From Rhodoferax sp. OV413 (lineage in GTDB: Bacteria > Pseudomonadota > Gammaproteobacteria > Pseudomonadales > Pseudohongiellaceae), in NCBI GenBank assembly GCA_943330915.2, contig CALQJO020000024.1, positions 1-43,569 of the forward strand: a stretch of 43,569 bases of DNA, read 5' to 3'. Below are positions 1 to 7,130 of the stretch, in pieces (the first letter of the stretch is position 1; each line of letters opens with the position of its first letter). A program made the translations under genes and the position numbers. The notes under the pieces are model-generated. The model saw only the letters and a program-made list of their open reading frames with translations, did not search any database and was not told where the DNA came from.

Positions 1-33
1 ATGAGCTACATCGGATAACACAACACACGGGTT

Positions 34-1179
34 ATGACTCAAGCCAACAACATGCAATCACTGCAGACAGAATTGCGCAGCATTTGTGTCCTGGGATTGC
101 TGATGCTGCTGGGCATATCCTTGTTTGCCACTCTGTTCACACCGTTTGACCGCAGTTTGCCATGGTTACTGGCCAGTTCGGTGTTGTGGCTGCTGGTCTA
201 TCTGCTGACCCGTCCGCGGCTGCACCTGAATCGGACCGACGCCTCCGACCCCCTGTTTGAGGGGCTGGGCTGGGCTAATCGTATGACGCTTGCACGCGGA
301 TGGCTGATTGCCGCTTGTGGCGGCTGTCTGGCCATTCCTGCGATTCTTGAGCACACCGCCATTGTTGTGTGGATCGCAGCCGCCGCCTATTCAATTGCCG
401 CTATCTTTGATCGGGTGGATGGTTTCATCGCCCGCAAAACCGGACGCACCACTCAGTTGGGGTCTGAACTCGACACCTTGTTTGACGCACTGGGACTGAT
501 GGTTGCGCCGGTACTGGCCTTGCTGCTGGGTAAAATTCACTGGTCATACCTGTTGGTCAGTGTTGCCTATTACCTGTTTGTCGCTGGCATAAAAATTCGC
601 CAACGTAAACAACTGCCGGTCTACCCCTTGGCGCCCAGTCAACTGCGCAGAACACTGGCCGGATTCCAGATGGGTTATGTCGCGGTAGTGTTATGGCCGC
701 CATTTGACGCCGGTGTCACGGTGTTGGCAGGCGTTGGTTTTATGTTGCCTTTGCTGATCGGATTTCTGGTGGACTGGTGCGTTGTCAGCGGTCGCATCAA
801 TCCGTTCGAACCAAGACAGGGCGCAGTGTTTGAGCGCTTGAAGCAAACCACGAATGCCATTCTAATGCCCGCTGCGCGGGTGATACTGACAGCCAGTATC
901 TACTTGGCGTGGAGTGCAGATCCGTTCACCAGAACTTTGGATATTCCCGCCGTTTTGTTGGTACTTGTCAGTGTGCTGATGATGGCCGCTGGTGTTGCCG
1001 GGCGCGCTGGCGCGATGCTGTTGCTTATGGTGCTGGCGTGGAATACCCCGATCGCGGTCTCTGACCCTCTGTTTAATCTGAGCCTGTTTATGAGTATTGC
1101 CATTCTGCTGCTGGGCTGCGGACGCTACAGTCTCTGGCAACACGATGACCATTGGGTCAATCGCCAGGATGGTGCCTGA
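34..1179 (+). CDS. CDP-alcohol phosphatidyltransferase family membrane protein
   Basis: This is an integral membrane enzyme of the family that swaps CMP on a CDP-alcohol (such as CDP-diacylglycerol) for another alcohol, making phospholipids or related phosphodiesters. The family signature DG-x2-AR-x8-G-x3-D-x3-D is complete: D126, D129-G130, A133-R134, G143, D147 and D151. At 381 residues it is about twice the length of PgsA-type enzymes. The extra length is an N-terminal membrane region of about 80 residues and a long hydrophobic C-terminal part. The ATG at 34 is used; an in-frame ATG at 52 is an alternative with no better ribosome site. The stop overlaps the ATG of the next gene by one base, so the two are translationally coupled. 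Substrate is unknown. It lies beside the pterin/pyrimidine-type cluster and could supply its lipid or phosphodiester step, which is inference. Confidence 0.88.
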   Translation: MTQANNMQSLQTELRSICVLGLLMLLGISLFATLFTPFDRSLPWLLASSVLWLLVYLLTRPRLHLNRTDASDPLFEGLGWANRMTLARGWLIAACGGCLAIPAILEHTAIVVWIAAAAYSIAAIFDRVDGFIARKTGRTTQLGSELDTLFDALGLMVAPVLALLLGKIHWSYLLVSVAYYLFVAGIKIRQRKQLPVYPLAPSQLRRTLAGFQMGYVAVVLWPPFDAGVTVLAGVGFMLPLLIGFLVDWCVVSGRINPFEPRQGAVFERLKQTTNAILMPAARVILTASIYLAWSADPFTRTLDIPAVLLVLVSVLMMAAGVAGRAGAMLLLMVLAWNTPIAVSDPLFNLSLFMSIAILLLGCGRYSLWQHDDHWVNRQDGA

Positions 1180-2168
1180 TGCGGCAGTTCCGGCAAGCAG
1201 GCACCGTGCTGTGGCTGGTGGCACTGGCCCTGGTCAGCTGGACGCTGAGTCAGATGCCACTGGCAGATATTGGTTCAACACTGAGTCAGCTGACGTGGAC
1301 AGAATGGAGCGCCTGGGCTGTTGTGAACATACTGGTTGTTCTGGCAGGCAACACGCGCTGGTTTTTGCTGACACGCATGGTGCGGGGGGCAATAGGATTT
1401 TTCCATCTGCTCATCATTCGTCAGGCAGGACAGACCGTCAGTTTTATCACGCCCGGGCCGCAGTTTGGTGGCGAACCCCTGCAGATTTATTGGCTCTACA
1501 AACGAACAGGCATGGCAATACACAGCGCAATTCTATGCTTAGGCCTGGATCGATTTTTTGAACTGTGGATTAATTTCCTGATGCTGATTCTGGGCATCAG
1601 TCTGCTGATGTCGATGCCAGTGTCGGGCATTGGTGAGCAGGCAGACACTAACTGGCAGCAGATCCTGCTGTTGATGGCCGGCGCGTTGCTGTTGCTGTCA
1701 GGACTGGCGATGGTTGTCATCCGTCAGCCAGCACTGTTGTCCAGCAGACTGGAAAAGCTCAGTGCGCGTTGGCTCAGCAGCCCCCGACTGCAAGCGATAG
1801 ACGATCATTGGCAATCCCTCGGCAGCGATCTGCGTTTAGCCATCAGTACACAGAAGCCGGTGTTATCGATGGCCTTACTGCTATCGCTGGGCGGCTGGGT
1901 ACTGATCATTGTGGAGATGTGGCTGGTGCTGAGCTTTTTTGACATTGCGCTGTCCAGCAGCGGCCTGGTGCTGATACTGGTCGCCATGAGACTGGCACTG
2001 CTGCTGCCTCTGCCGGGCGGTATCGGCACCCTAGAGGCTTCGGTGTTCTGGTCGTTTCAGGCACTGGGGCTGCCAGCCGGCGCCGCATTGGGCGTGATCG
2101 CCATTATGCGTCTGCGCGACGTACTGGTGCTGATCGCCGGGGTGCTGTGTGTGCGGGCGTTGCGTTAA
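1179..2168 (+). CDS. Flippase-like membrane protein (LPG synthase TM region family)
   Basis: A polytopic inner-membrane protein of 329 residues, resembling the N-terminal transmembrane domain of lysylphosphatidylglycerol synthase/MprF (the UPF0104 type). Such stand-alone domains are thought to move lipids or lipid-linked intermediates across the membrane. The family features seen are GGEPLQIYWLYKRTG in the first third and LPLPGGIGTLEASVFW near the C-terminus, with about seven or eight hydrophobic segments. There is no soluble aminoacyl-transferase domain. The ATG at 1179 is chosen because it overlaps the upstream stop as TGATG; the longer reading frame would need a TTG at 1152. Its stop shares a TTAA with the stop of the convergent gene downstream. 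Pairing with a CDP-alcohol phosphatidyltransferase suggests make-and-flip handling of one lipid. Confidence 0.82.
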   Translation: MRQFRQAGTVLWLVALALVSWTLSQMPLADIGSTLSQLTWTEWSAWAVVNILVVLAGNTRWFLLTRMVRGAIGFFHLLIIRQAGQTVSFITPGPQFGGEPLQIYWLYKRTGMAIHSAILCLGLDRFFELWINFLMLILGISLLMSMPVSGIGEQADTNWQQILLLMAGALLLLSGLAMVVIRQPALLSSRLEKLSARWLSSPRLQAIDDHWQSLGSDLRLAISTQKPVLSMALLLSLGGWVLIIVEMWLVLSFFDIALSSSGLVLILVAMRLALLLPLPGGIGTLEASVFWSFQALGLPAGAALGVIAIMRLRDVLVLIAGVLCVRALR

Positions 2169-2542
2169 AACGCTTTACGGTAGGCCGCCCAGCAGCTTGC
2201 GTTTTCCCACAGTTTGACCTGCAGCACGCCGTGTCCCGGGGGATGAATGGTCGCCAGCATGCGCTCGCAGATGATGCGACTGAAATGCTCGATACTCGGA
2301 TTCAGGCCTGCGAACTCTGCTTTGTCATTCAGCAGACTGTCACGAAAGTCATTCACAATCGCTGTCAGCGCCGACTCAATATCAACGATATCAACCAGGT
2401 AACCGTGTTTATCAAGCTCTGCTGCCTCAATACTGATTTCAGCCACATACTGGTGTGCATGTGGAAAATTTTCACTGCCCCAGTCTCCACCGATCAGAAA
2501 ATGTCTGGCAATAAACTCTTTGGTAACGGCAACGCTGTACAT
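2165..2542 (-). CDS. 6-pyruvoyl-tetrahydropterin synthase/QueD-family protein, divergent active site
   Basis: A 125-residue T-fold protein of the PTPS/QueD family, whose members act on 7,8-dihydroneopterin triphosphate or similar pterins. The three zinc-binding histidines are present (H14 in FIARHFL; H28 and H30 in PHAH), and the pterin-anchoring glutamate fits E113 in LWENASCW. The catalytic cysteine normally four residues before the first histidine of the HxH pair is replaced by E24 (ENFPH). The usual LDH of the LDHxxLN motif reads F66-R67-D68, so the Asp-His dyad is lost. The ATG at 2542 follows AAGGA at good spacing; upstream codons in frame lack this. It is the last gene of the minus-strand ribA operon. 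It probably binds a pterin- or pyrimidine-like molecule, but ordinary PTPS or QueD activity is doubtful. Confidence 0.85.
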   Translation of the reverse strand: MYSVAVTKEFIARHFLIGGDWGSENFPHAHQYVAEISIEAAELDKHGYLVDIVDIESALTAIVNDFRDSLLNDKAEFAGLNPSIEHFSRIICERMLATIHPPGHGVLQVKLWENASCWAAYRKAF

Positions 2543-2617
2543 AACAATATCCTTGGTTAAAATCCTGGAAAAACTTGCCAAACATGATGGCGGCTGACGT
2601 TCGGCCATGCAACCGGT

Positions 2618-3679
2618 TTATTGATACAAAAACACTGCCTGTAAAACATCACCCGGGTTGGTGTCCAGCAAGTGATAGAGCGCGGCAGCATCCGTTATTG
2701 GTTGTTGATGGCTGATCAGCTTTTCAGGCTGCAATCGCCGGATCATATCCCACGCGGTATCAAAGCGACGGGGTTTATCCCATCGCCCACGCAGCGAAGA
2801 TGCCAGCGTGCTGACCTGACTGGTGGAAATCTGTAATCGGTTGCGATGTGCATCTCCGCCCAGCGCAATCACCGCAGATTTGTTGCCATACCAGCTGCCA
2901 ATAACGATCCGGCTTTCAAACCCACTGAGGTCAACCGCCAGATTCAAGGCCTGCGGTACACCGCTGACTTCATAAATCAGGTCAGCGCCGTCTTGTTGCC
3001 CAAGGCGGTGCCTGGCAAGATCAGACTGCGTCAGCGGATCAAAACTGGCATGCGCACCTACCGCAAGCGAGAACGCTCGCCGTTGGCTGAAGCCATCCAG
3101 TGTCAGCAGATTTTTAAGGGGAAACTGCGCCAGAATACCTGCCAACAACAGCCCCACAATGCCTTGACCAAGCACCACGACCTGCTCACCGATGACAGGC
3201 GCGCCATCGTGTGCCAGGTTGACGGCGGTTTCCATGTTAGCTAAAAAAACCGCCGCCATGTCGTCAATATCATCAGGAACAACAATAAGTTGATCAGCAT
3301 TTGTCAGGTAATGACTTACATGCGGTTGAAAGGAAAACACGCGCTTCCCCAGCCATGCAGGCTCCACTTCGGACCCGATCGCTATGACCTTCCCCACACA
3401 GGCGTACCCATATTGCAAGGGATAACCCAGCGTTGATTGCATGGACTCAAAACTCGCATCTAAGGCCATTTGCTCCGGCATCTGCCCGCGGTAAACAAGC
3501 ATTTCTGTGCCGGCGCTGATGGCTGAGCAACGAGTCTGTATCAGTAGCTGTGCAGGCCCCGGATTCCCAAGCGAAGCATGGCGAAGTTCAACACAGCGAG
3601 GCGCGGTGAACCATAATTGTTCGGCTGTGGTGACAGCCGTATCGAGAGATTGCAGGGTCGGCTTATCGGAACGAGTCAT
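2618..3679 (-). CDS. Zinc-alcohol-dehydrogenase-family (MDR, BchC-like) oxidoreductase
   Basis: A 353-residue medium-chain dehydrogenase/reductase. The N-terminal GroES-like half contains RCSAISAGTE (residues 50-59), the form seen in bacteriochlorophyllide dehydrogenase (BchC)-like members. The nucleotide-binding half has the GxGxxG motif GQGIVG (161-166). The GHE zinc motif of typical alcohol dehydrogenases is replaced by YGYACVG, and no four-cysteine structural zinc loop is visible, so the metal site is incomplete or absent. The ATG at 3679 overlaps the TGA of the upstream reductase by four bases (ATGA), giving tight coupling. It would oxidise or reduce an alcohol/ketone side chain using NAD(P)(H). 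From its neighbours the substrate is likely a product of ribA and the RibD-type reductase, which is inference. Confidence 0.85.
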   Translation of the reverse strand: MTRSDKPTLQSLDTAVTTAEQLWFTAPRCVELRHASLGNPGPAQLLIQTRCSAISAGTEMLVYRGQMPEQMALDASFESMQSTLGYPLQYGYACVGKVIAIGSEVEPAWLGKRVFSFQPHVSHYLTNADQLIVVPDDIDDMAAVFLANMETAVNLAHDGAPVIGEQVVVLGQGIVGLLLAGILAQFPLKNLLTLDGFSQRRAFSLAVGAHASFDPLTQSDLARHRLGQQDGADLIYEVSGVPQALNLAVDLSGFESRIVIGSWYGNKSAVIALGGDAHRNRLQISTSQVSTLASSLRGRWDKPRRFDTAWDMIRRLQPEKLISHQQPITDAAALYHLLDTNPGDVLQAVFLYQ

Positions 3680-4383
3680 GATGATGGATACCGCACGTCG
3701 CCCCACATAATCAAATCCTTACCCAGTTTTTCGGTGAACATAGGTGAAATCTCAGGCAACTCAGTTAGTGATGCAAATCCCAGATCGGTCACAGCCTTAT
3801 ACCCACCCACCAGTCGTGGGGCAACGGTGAGCACGATCGCATCCACGAGTTTAAGTCTGAGAAAAGAGCTGATAACTCCAGCGCCACCTTCGACCATCAA
3901 GCTGTGGATACCGCGGTGTTTGAGAGCAAGAAGCGCTTCATGCAGGCAGACGCGCCCCTGGCTATCGCCAGCAAGACGAATCACGTCCAGCTGCATCGTA
4001 TCAGGTAGCTCTGCTTCGGAGCTGGTGATAACCCAGCAGCGCTTGGCGGGTAGATGGCAAAGCTTTGCGGGAGCAGGCATGCGCAGTTGCGCGTCCAACA
4101 CAATAGGTTGCGGATCGCGACCTTCGCACAGTCGCACATTCAGTCGGGGATCATCAGAAATCACAGTACCAATGCCAACCAGGATACCATCGTGACGGCT
4201 GCGTAATTGATGCGTGAGCAGCGCTGACTGCTCACCACTCAGGGCCATAGACGCGCCAGAATACAAGGTAATGCTGCCGTCCCAGCTTTGAGCATAACTC
4301 AGGGTCACAAACGGCCGGTCAGTCCGGGCGAACTGCGACAAGCGCTCGCCCAACCATTGCTCAATTTGCTGATTGGGCGTCAT
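3676..4383 (-). CDS. RibD C-terminal-domain (dihydrofolate reductase-like) reductase, stand-alone
   Basis: A 235-residue protein of the RibD_C family, the NADPH-dependent reductases that turn the ribosyl side chain of the riboflavin pyrimidine intermediate into ribityl. Matching blocks are VTLSYAQSWDG (residues 26-36), GIGTVISDDPRL (70-81) and VEGGAGVISSFL (164-175). The N-terminal cytidine-deaminase-like domain of bifunctional RibD is missing, and no separate deaminase lies nearby. Such deaminase-free reductases act directly on the GTP cyclohydrolase II product in the archaeal and fungal riboflavin order, and similar domains occur in natural-product clusters. The ATG at 4383 has AGGGA about six bases upstream and lies inside the 3' end of ribA (23-base overlap). 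An in-frame codon at 4398 is a weaker choice. Confidence 0.88.
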   Translation of the reverse strand: MTPNQQIEQWLGERLSQFARTDRPFVTLSYAQSWDGSITLYSGASMALSGEQSALLTHQLRSRHDGILVGIGTVISDDPRLNVRLCEGRDPQPIVLDAQLRMPAPAKLCHLPAKRCWVITSSEAELPDTMQLDVIRLAGDSQGRVCLHEALLALKHRGIHSLMVEGGAGVISSFLRLKLVDAIVLTVAPRLVGGYKAVTDLGFASLTELPEISPMFTEKLGKDLIMWGDVRYPSS

Positions 4384-5068
4384 GCACGTCCCTGACAAAA
4401 ACCGCCGGTACCGGTGTTAGCACTGCCGGCCTGAAAGACTGCATAGGCAGAAGGTGATCCATGCGTCTTGCTTTGGTTAACAGATACGCTTCGTTGTCAG
4501 CGTTTACCGGCGCCTCCAGGGAAACACGTGAATTAACTTTCACACCTTCCGCCTTCAACGCACTGATTTTAAGAGGATTATTCGTCATTACCCGCACCGA
4601 TCTGATCTGCAGGTCATCGAGTATGCAGGCCGCTAGAGAGTATTCACGGGCATCTGCCTTGTGTCCAAGCATCAGGTTGGCATCCACCGTGTCGTATCCC
4701 TGATCCTGCAGATTATAGGCGTCAAGCTTTGCCATGAGGCCAATGCCCCGGCCTTCCTGACGCAGATACACAATCACTCCGCGCCCTTCACTGGCAACCA
4801 TGGCCATGGAGCGCTGTAACTGTTCCCCGCAATCACAGCGGCGTGAACCCATCACATCGCCGGTGAAGCACTCGGAATGCACACGAATCAGCACATTTTC
4901 ACAATTGCTGACATCACCCATGCAGAACGCCAGGTGTTCTTTGTTGTCCAGGGAATTAGTGAAGTAGACCAACTGAAAGTCGCCGTGCTCAGTAGGGATA
5001 CGTCCGGAGGTCATACGGGTGACCGATGGCGTAACTGACGAATTCTTTACAGCGCTGATGATTGACAT
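4361..5068 (-). CDS. ribA: GTP cyclohydrolase II
   Basis: This enzyme converts GTP to 2,5-diamino-6-ribosylamino-4-pyrimidinone 5'-phosphate, formate and pyrophosphate, the entry step of riboflavin synthesis. The zinc cysteines are C67, C78 and C80 (ECFTGD...RRCDCGEQ). The GTP/catalytic block YLRQEGRGIGL (101-111), the conserved tyrosine Y118 and TNNPLK are intact, so it should be active. It has 235 residues against about 196 in E. coli. The extra length is an N-terminal arm and a C-terminal tail of about 25 residues with no recognised domain. It is the first gene of the minus-strand operon, and its 3' end overlaps the RibD-type reductase. No FMN riboswitch is visible upstream. The deaminase-less reductase and PTPS homologue next to it suggest a dedicated copy for a side pathway; whether another ribA exists cannot be seen here. 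Confidence 0.93.
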   Translation of the reverse strand: MSIISAVKNSSVTPSVTRMTSGRIPTEHGDFQLVYFTNSLDNKEHLAFCMGDVSNCENVLIRVHSECFTGDVMGSRRCDCGEQLQRSMAMVASEGRGVIVYLRQEGRGIGLMAKLDAYNLQDQGYDTVDANLMLGHKADAREYSLAACILDDLQIRSVRVMTNNPLKISALKAEGVKVNSRVSLEAPVNADNEAYLLTKARRMDHLLPMQSFRPAVLTPVPAVFVRDVHDAQSAN

Positions 5069-5268
5069 AGTGCGGCATGTTACGGTGCGGCCTTTTTTAA
5101 GGCAAGCTACCGCCTCCAGTAGTGGTTTTTATAGGTTACAAAGCCTAAATGCTGCTTTGGCGCTTATACGTTCAGACCGGTTAAACTGGTTTTCCAGCCA
5201 ACAGCATTTGATTGATTGTCATATCAGCATTTGGAACATATGCTGCTGATTTTGCCCCGGGGACTCGT
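5069..5268. promoter_or_regulatory. Divergent intergenic region between ribA and glycosyltransferase
   Basis: Two hundred bases separate the divergent starts. The plus-strand side has a fair sigma70-type promoter (listed separately). For ribA a TATAAA-like element is readable on the minus strand around 5129-5134, without a convincing -35 box. No riboflavin-type riboswitch core and no strong palindromic operator were found. Confidence 0.4.
5216..5244 (+). promoter_or_regulatory. Candidate sigma70 promoter for the glycosyltransferase-methyltransferase pair
   Basis: TTGTCA (5216-5221) and TATGCT (5239-5244) are separated by 17 bases. Transcription would begin near 5251, upstream of the proposed TTG start at 5269. 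This argues against the longer reading frame that opens at 5212. Confidence 0.45.
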
Positions 5269-6321
5269 TTGAACACAGATCTGTATTTTGTTATCCCTGG
5301 CAAGCTGAGCACGATGACCGGTGGTTATGAATATGACCGACAGTTAATCGCCGGCCTGCTGGGCATGGGTATTCGTGTCCATCACGTGGAACTTTCAGAC
5401 AGCTTCCCGGTGCCCGACAGTGCCGCCATGGCTGACGCTGCCGCCATGATGGCCGCAATACCCGATGGCGCAGTTGTGTTAGCAGATGGTCTTGCGTGGG
5501 GGACCATGGATACGATTGCACAGACCGAACACCAGAGGCTGAGGATAATTGCCCTGTGCCATCATCCTCTGGCGTTTGAGACAGGGTTGTCTACCGCTCA
5601 ACAGGCTGCTCTCTTCCGCTCGGAAAAAAAATCGCTTGATCTGTCAACCGCCATTGTAGTGACCAGTCAGGCAACGGCCGATCTGCTTATCAAAGCCTAT
5701 AGCATTCCGCCAGCCAAGCTGACGGTTGCGCTGCCAGGCACGCAGCAACAAAGTTTTGCAGCCTGCGAGGGCGATCCACCGGTATTGTTGACGGTGGCAA
5801 CGCTCACTCAACGCAAAGCACATGACGTATTGATTGACGCGCTATCGCGCATTACCGATCTGCCCTGGACTGCGCGTTTTGTCGGGGGCCAGCAGTTTGA
5901 CCCTGCCTGGGCCGCACATCTGCATAAGATCACTGACGCACTTGGACTTGGTGAGCGTATCAGCTTTGTTGGCAGCGTGGCGGATCTGACACCGGAGTAC
6001 ACAAATGCTGATCTGTTTGTGTTGCCGTCGCGTTTTGAAGGCTACGGCATGGTGTTTGCTGAAGCGCTTTCGTTTGGTTTGCCCATCGTAGCTGCCCGCA
6101 CCGGCGCAGTGCCCGATGTGGTTCCCGAGTCTGCAGGCGTGCTTGTTAACGCGGATGATGCAACGGCGCTGGCGTTCGCGCTTCATCGGTTACTCAACGA
6201 TAAACAACGGTACCAACAACTGCGGCTGGGTGCGCAGACTGCAGCAGCCGCGCTGCCGTCGTGGCAGGACACCGCAAATATTATGAATAAACTGCTGATG
6301 ACACTGTCAACGAGGCCCTGA
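5269..6321 (+). CDS. Glycosyltransferase family 4 (GT-B fold)
   Basis: A 350-residue cytosolic GT-B glycosyltransferase that should move a sugar from a nucleotide-sugar donor. The N-terminal domain has the GT4-like acceptor loop (GKLSTMTGGYEYDRQL). The donor half has TLTQRKAHDVLIDAL (residues about 178-192) and the E-x7-E motif with E257 and E265 in FEGYGMVFAEAL. The start is taken as the TTG at 5269, preceded by GGGGA at five bases and lying just downstream of a candidate promoter; the frame also runs open to 5212. The methyltransferase begins two bases after its stop. It is divergent from ribA and probably decorates the product of that operon. Donor and acceptor are not predictable. Confidence 0.87.
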   Translation: MNTDLYFVIPGKLSTMTGGYEYDRQLIAGLLGMGIRVHHVELSDSFPVPDSAAMADAAAMMAAIPDGAVVLADGLAWGTMDTIAQTEHQRLRIIALCHHPLAFETGLSTAQQAALFRSEKKSLDLSTAIVVTSQATADLLIKAYSIPPAKLTVALPGTQQQSFAACEGDPPVLLTVATLTQRKAHDVLIDALSRITDLPWTARFVGGQQFDPAWAAHLHKITDALGLGERISFVGSVADLTPEYTNADLFVLPSRFEGYGMVFAEALSFGLPIVAARTGAVPDVVPESAGVLVNADDATALAFALHRLLNDKQRYQQLRLGAQTAAAALPSWQDTANIMNKLLMTLSTRP

Positions 6322-6323
6322 GT

Positions 6324-7130
6324 ATGAGTGGATTTTCAATTAACTGGCTGGATATGCGCGAACCCGCTGACATGGCAGCGCGCGACAAAGCACTGGCTGC
6401 TCAGGTCGTTGAATACCTGCACACAGTTGCTGACCAATCACCGTTGATTGTTGATCTTGGCTCTGGGACTGGATCAACGCTTCGCGCGTTGACCTCTCTC
6501 GGAGCCCAACAATGTGTGTGGAGGCTGATCGATCATGACCCCGCACTGCTGAATGAGGCATTACGGCGTCATGGACAGCACGAAATCATTGAAGACTACG
6601 AAGCTGACCTGCTCGATATTGACGCACTGCCGCTGGGTGCGGCAACGCTGCTGTCTGCGTCAGCCCTGTTTGATCTGGCCTCAGCAGACCTTGTTGATCA
6701 CCTGGTTGAAAAACTGGCGCATCAGAACACCGCGTTTTACGCCGCGCTCAATTACGACGGGCGCACCCAATGGACACCAGTTCATCCGTTTGATCAACAA
6801 GTACTGCAGGCGTTTAATGAAGATCAGCGCCGCGACAAAGGCTTGGGGCCGGCCTTAGGCCCGCAAAGTTCTGCTCATCTGCAACACGCCCTGGAACGCG
6901 CCGGATACAACGTACAGATTGCCGACAGCGCATGGGATCTTGGCCCGGCACAGCACGAATTGGTTGCGGATCTCGTCCGTGGAATCAAGGCCGCCGTTAC
7001 AGCAGGTTACGGTTTGGACACGAAGGCTCTGGAGGACTGGGAAGCGTTTCGTCTGGCAAACAGCGTCAACGGACGCTGTATTATCGGGCATCTGGATGTG
7101 CTGGCATTCCCGGTGAAAACGTTTCGATAA
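6324..7130 (+). CDS. Class I SAM-dependent methyltransferase
   Basis: A 268-residue Rossmann-fold methyltransferase. Motif I is VDLGSGTGSTLRAL (residues 43-56), and an acidic residue near the end of the next strand (WRLIDHDPALL) would bind the SAM ribose. The C-terminal part has no recognised substrate domain. The start ATG lies two bases after the glycosyltransferase stop, so the two form one transcript. The 3' end overlaps the convergent sulfatase-fold gene by 50 bases. In context it most likely methylates the same small molecule or lipid that the glycosyltransferase modifies. The substrate is unknown. Confidence 0.82.
   Translation: MSGFSINWLDMREPADMAARDKALAAQVVEYLHTVADQSPLIVDLGSGTGSTLRALTSLGAQQCVWRLIDHDPALLNEALRRHGQHEIIEDYEADLLDIDALPLGAATLLSASALFDLASADLVDHLVEKLAHQNTAFYAALNYDGRTQWTPVHPFDQQVLQAFNEDQRRDKGLGPALGPQSSAHLQHALERAGYNVQIADSAWDLGPAQHELVADLVRGIKAAVTAGYGLDTKALEDWEAFRLANSVNGRCIIGHLDVLAFPVKTFR

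Noticed and set aside
1-33. End of an upstream gene or a tiny ORF (ATG at 1, TAA at 16-18)
   Set aside because: Eighteen bases are too few to tell a real gene tail from chance.
5205-5221. Fur box in the ribA/glycosyltransferase gap (around TTGATTGATTGTCA)
   Set aside because: Only one half-site resembles the consensus; the other half matches poorly.
5069-5268. FMN riboswitch upstream of ribA
   Set aside because: I looked for the conserved core blocks of the RFN element on the minus strand and saw none.
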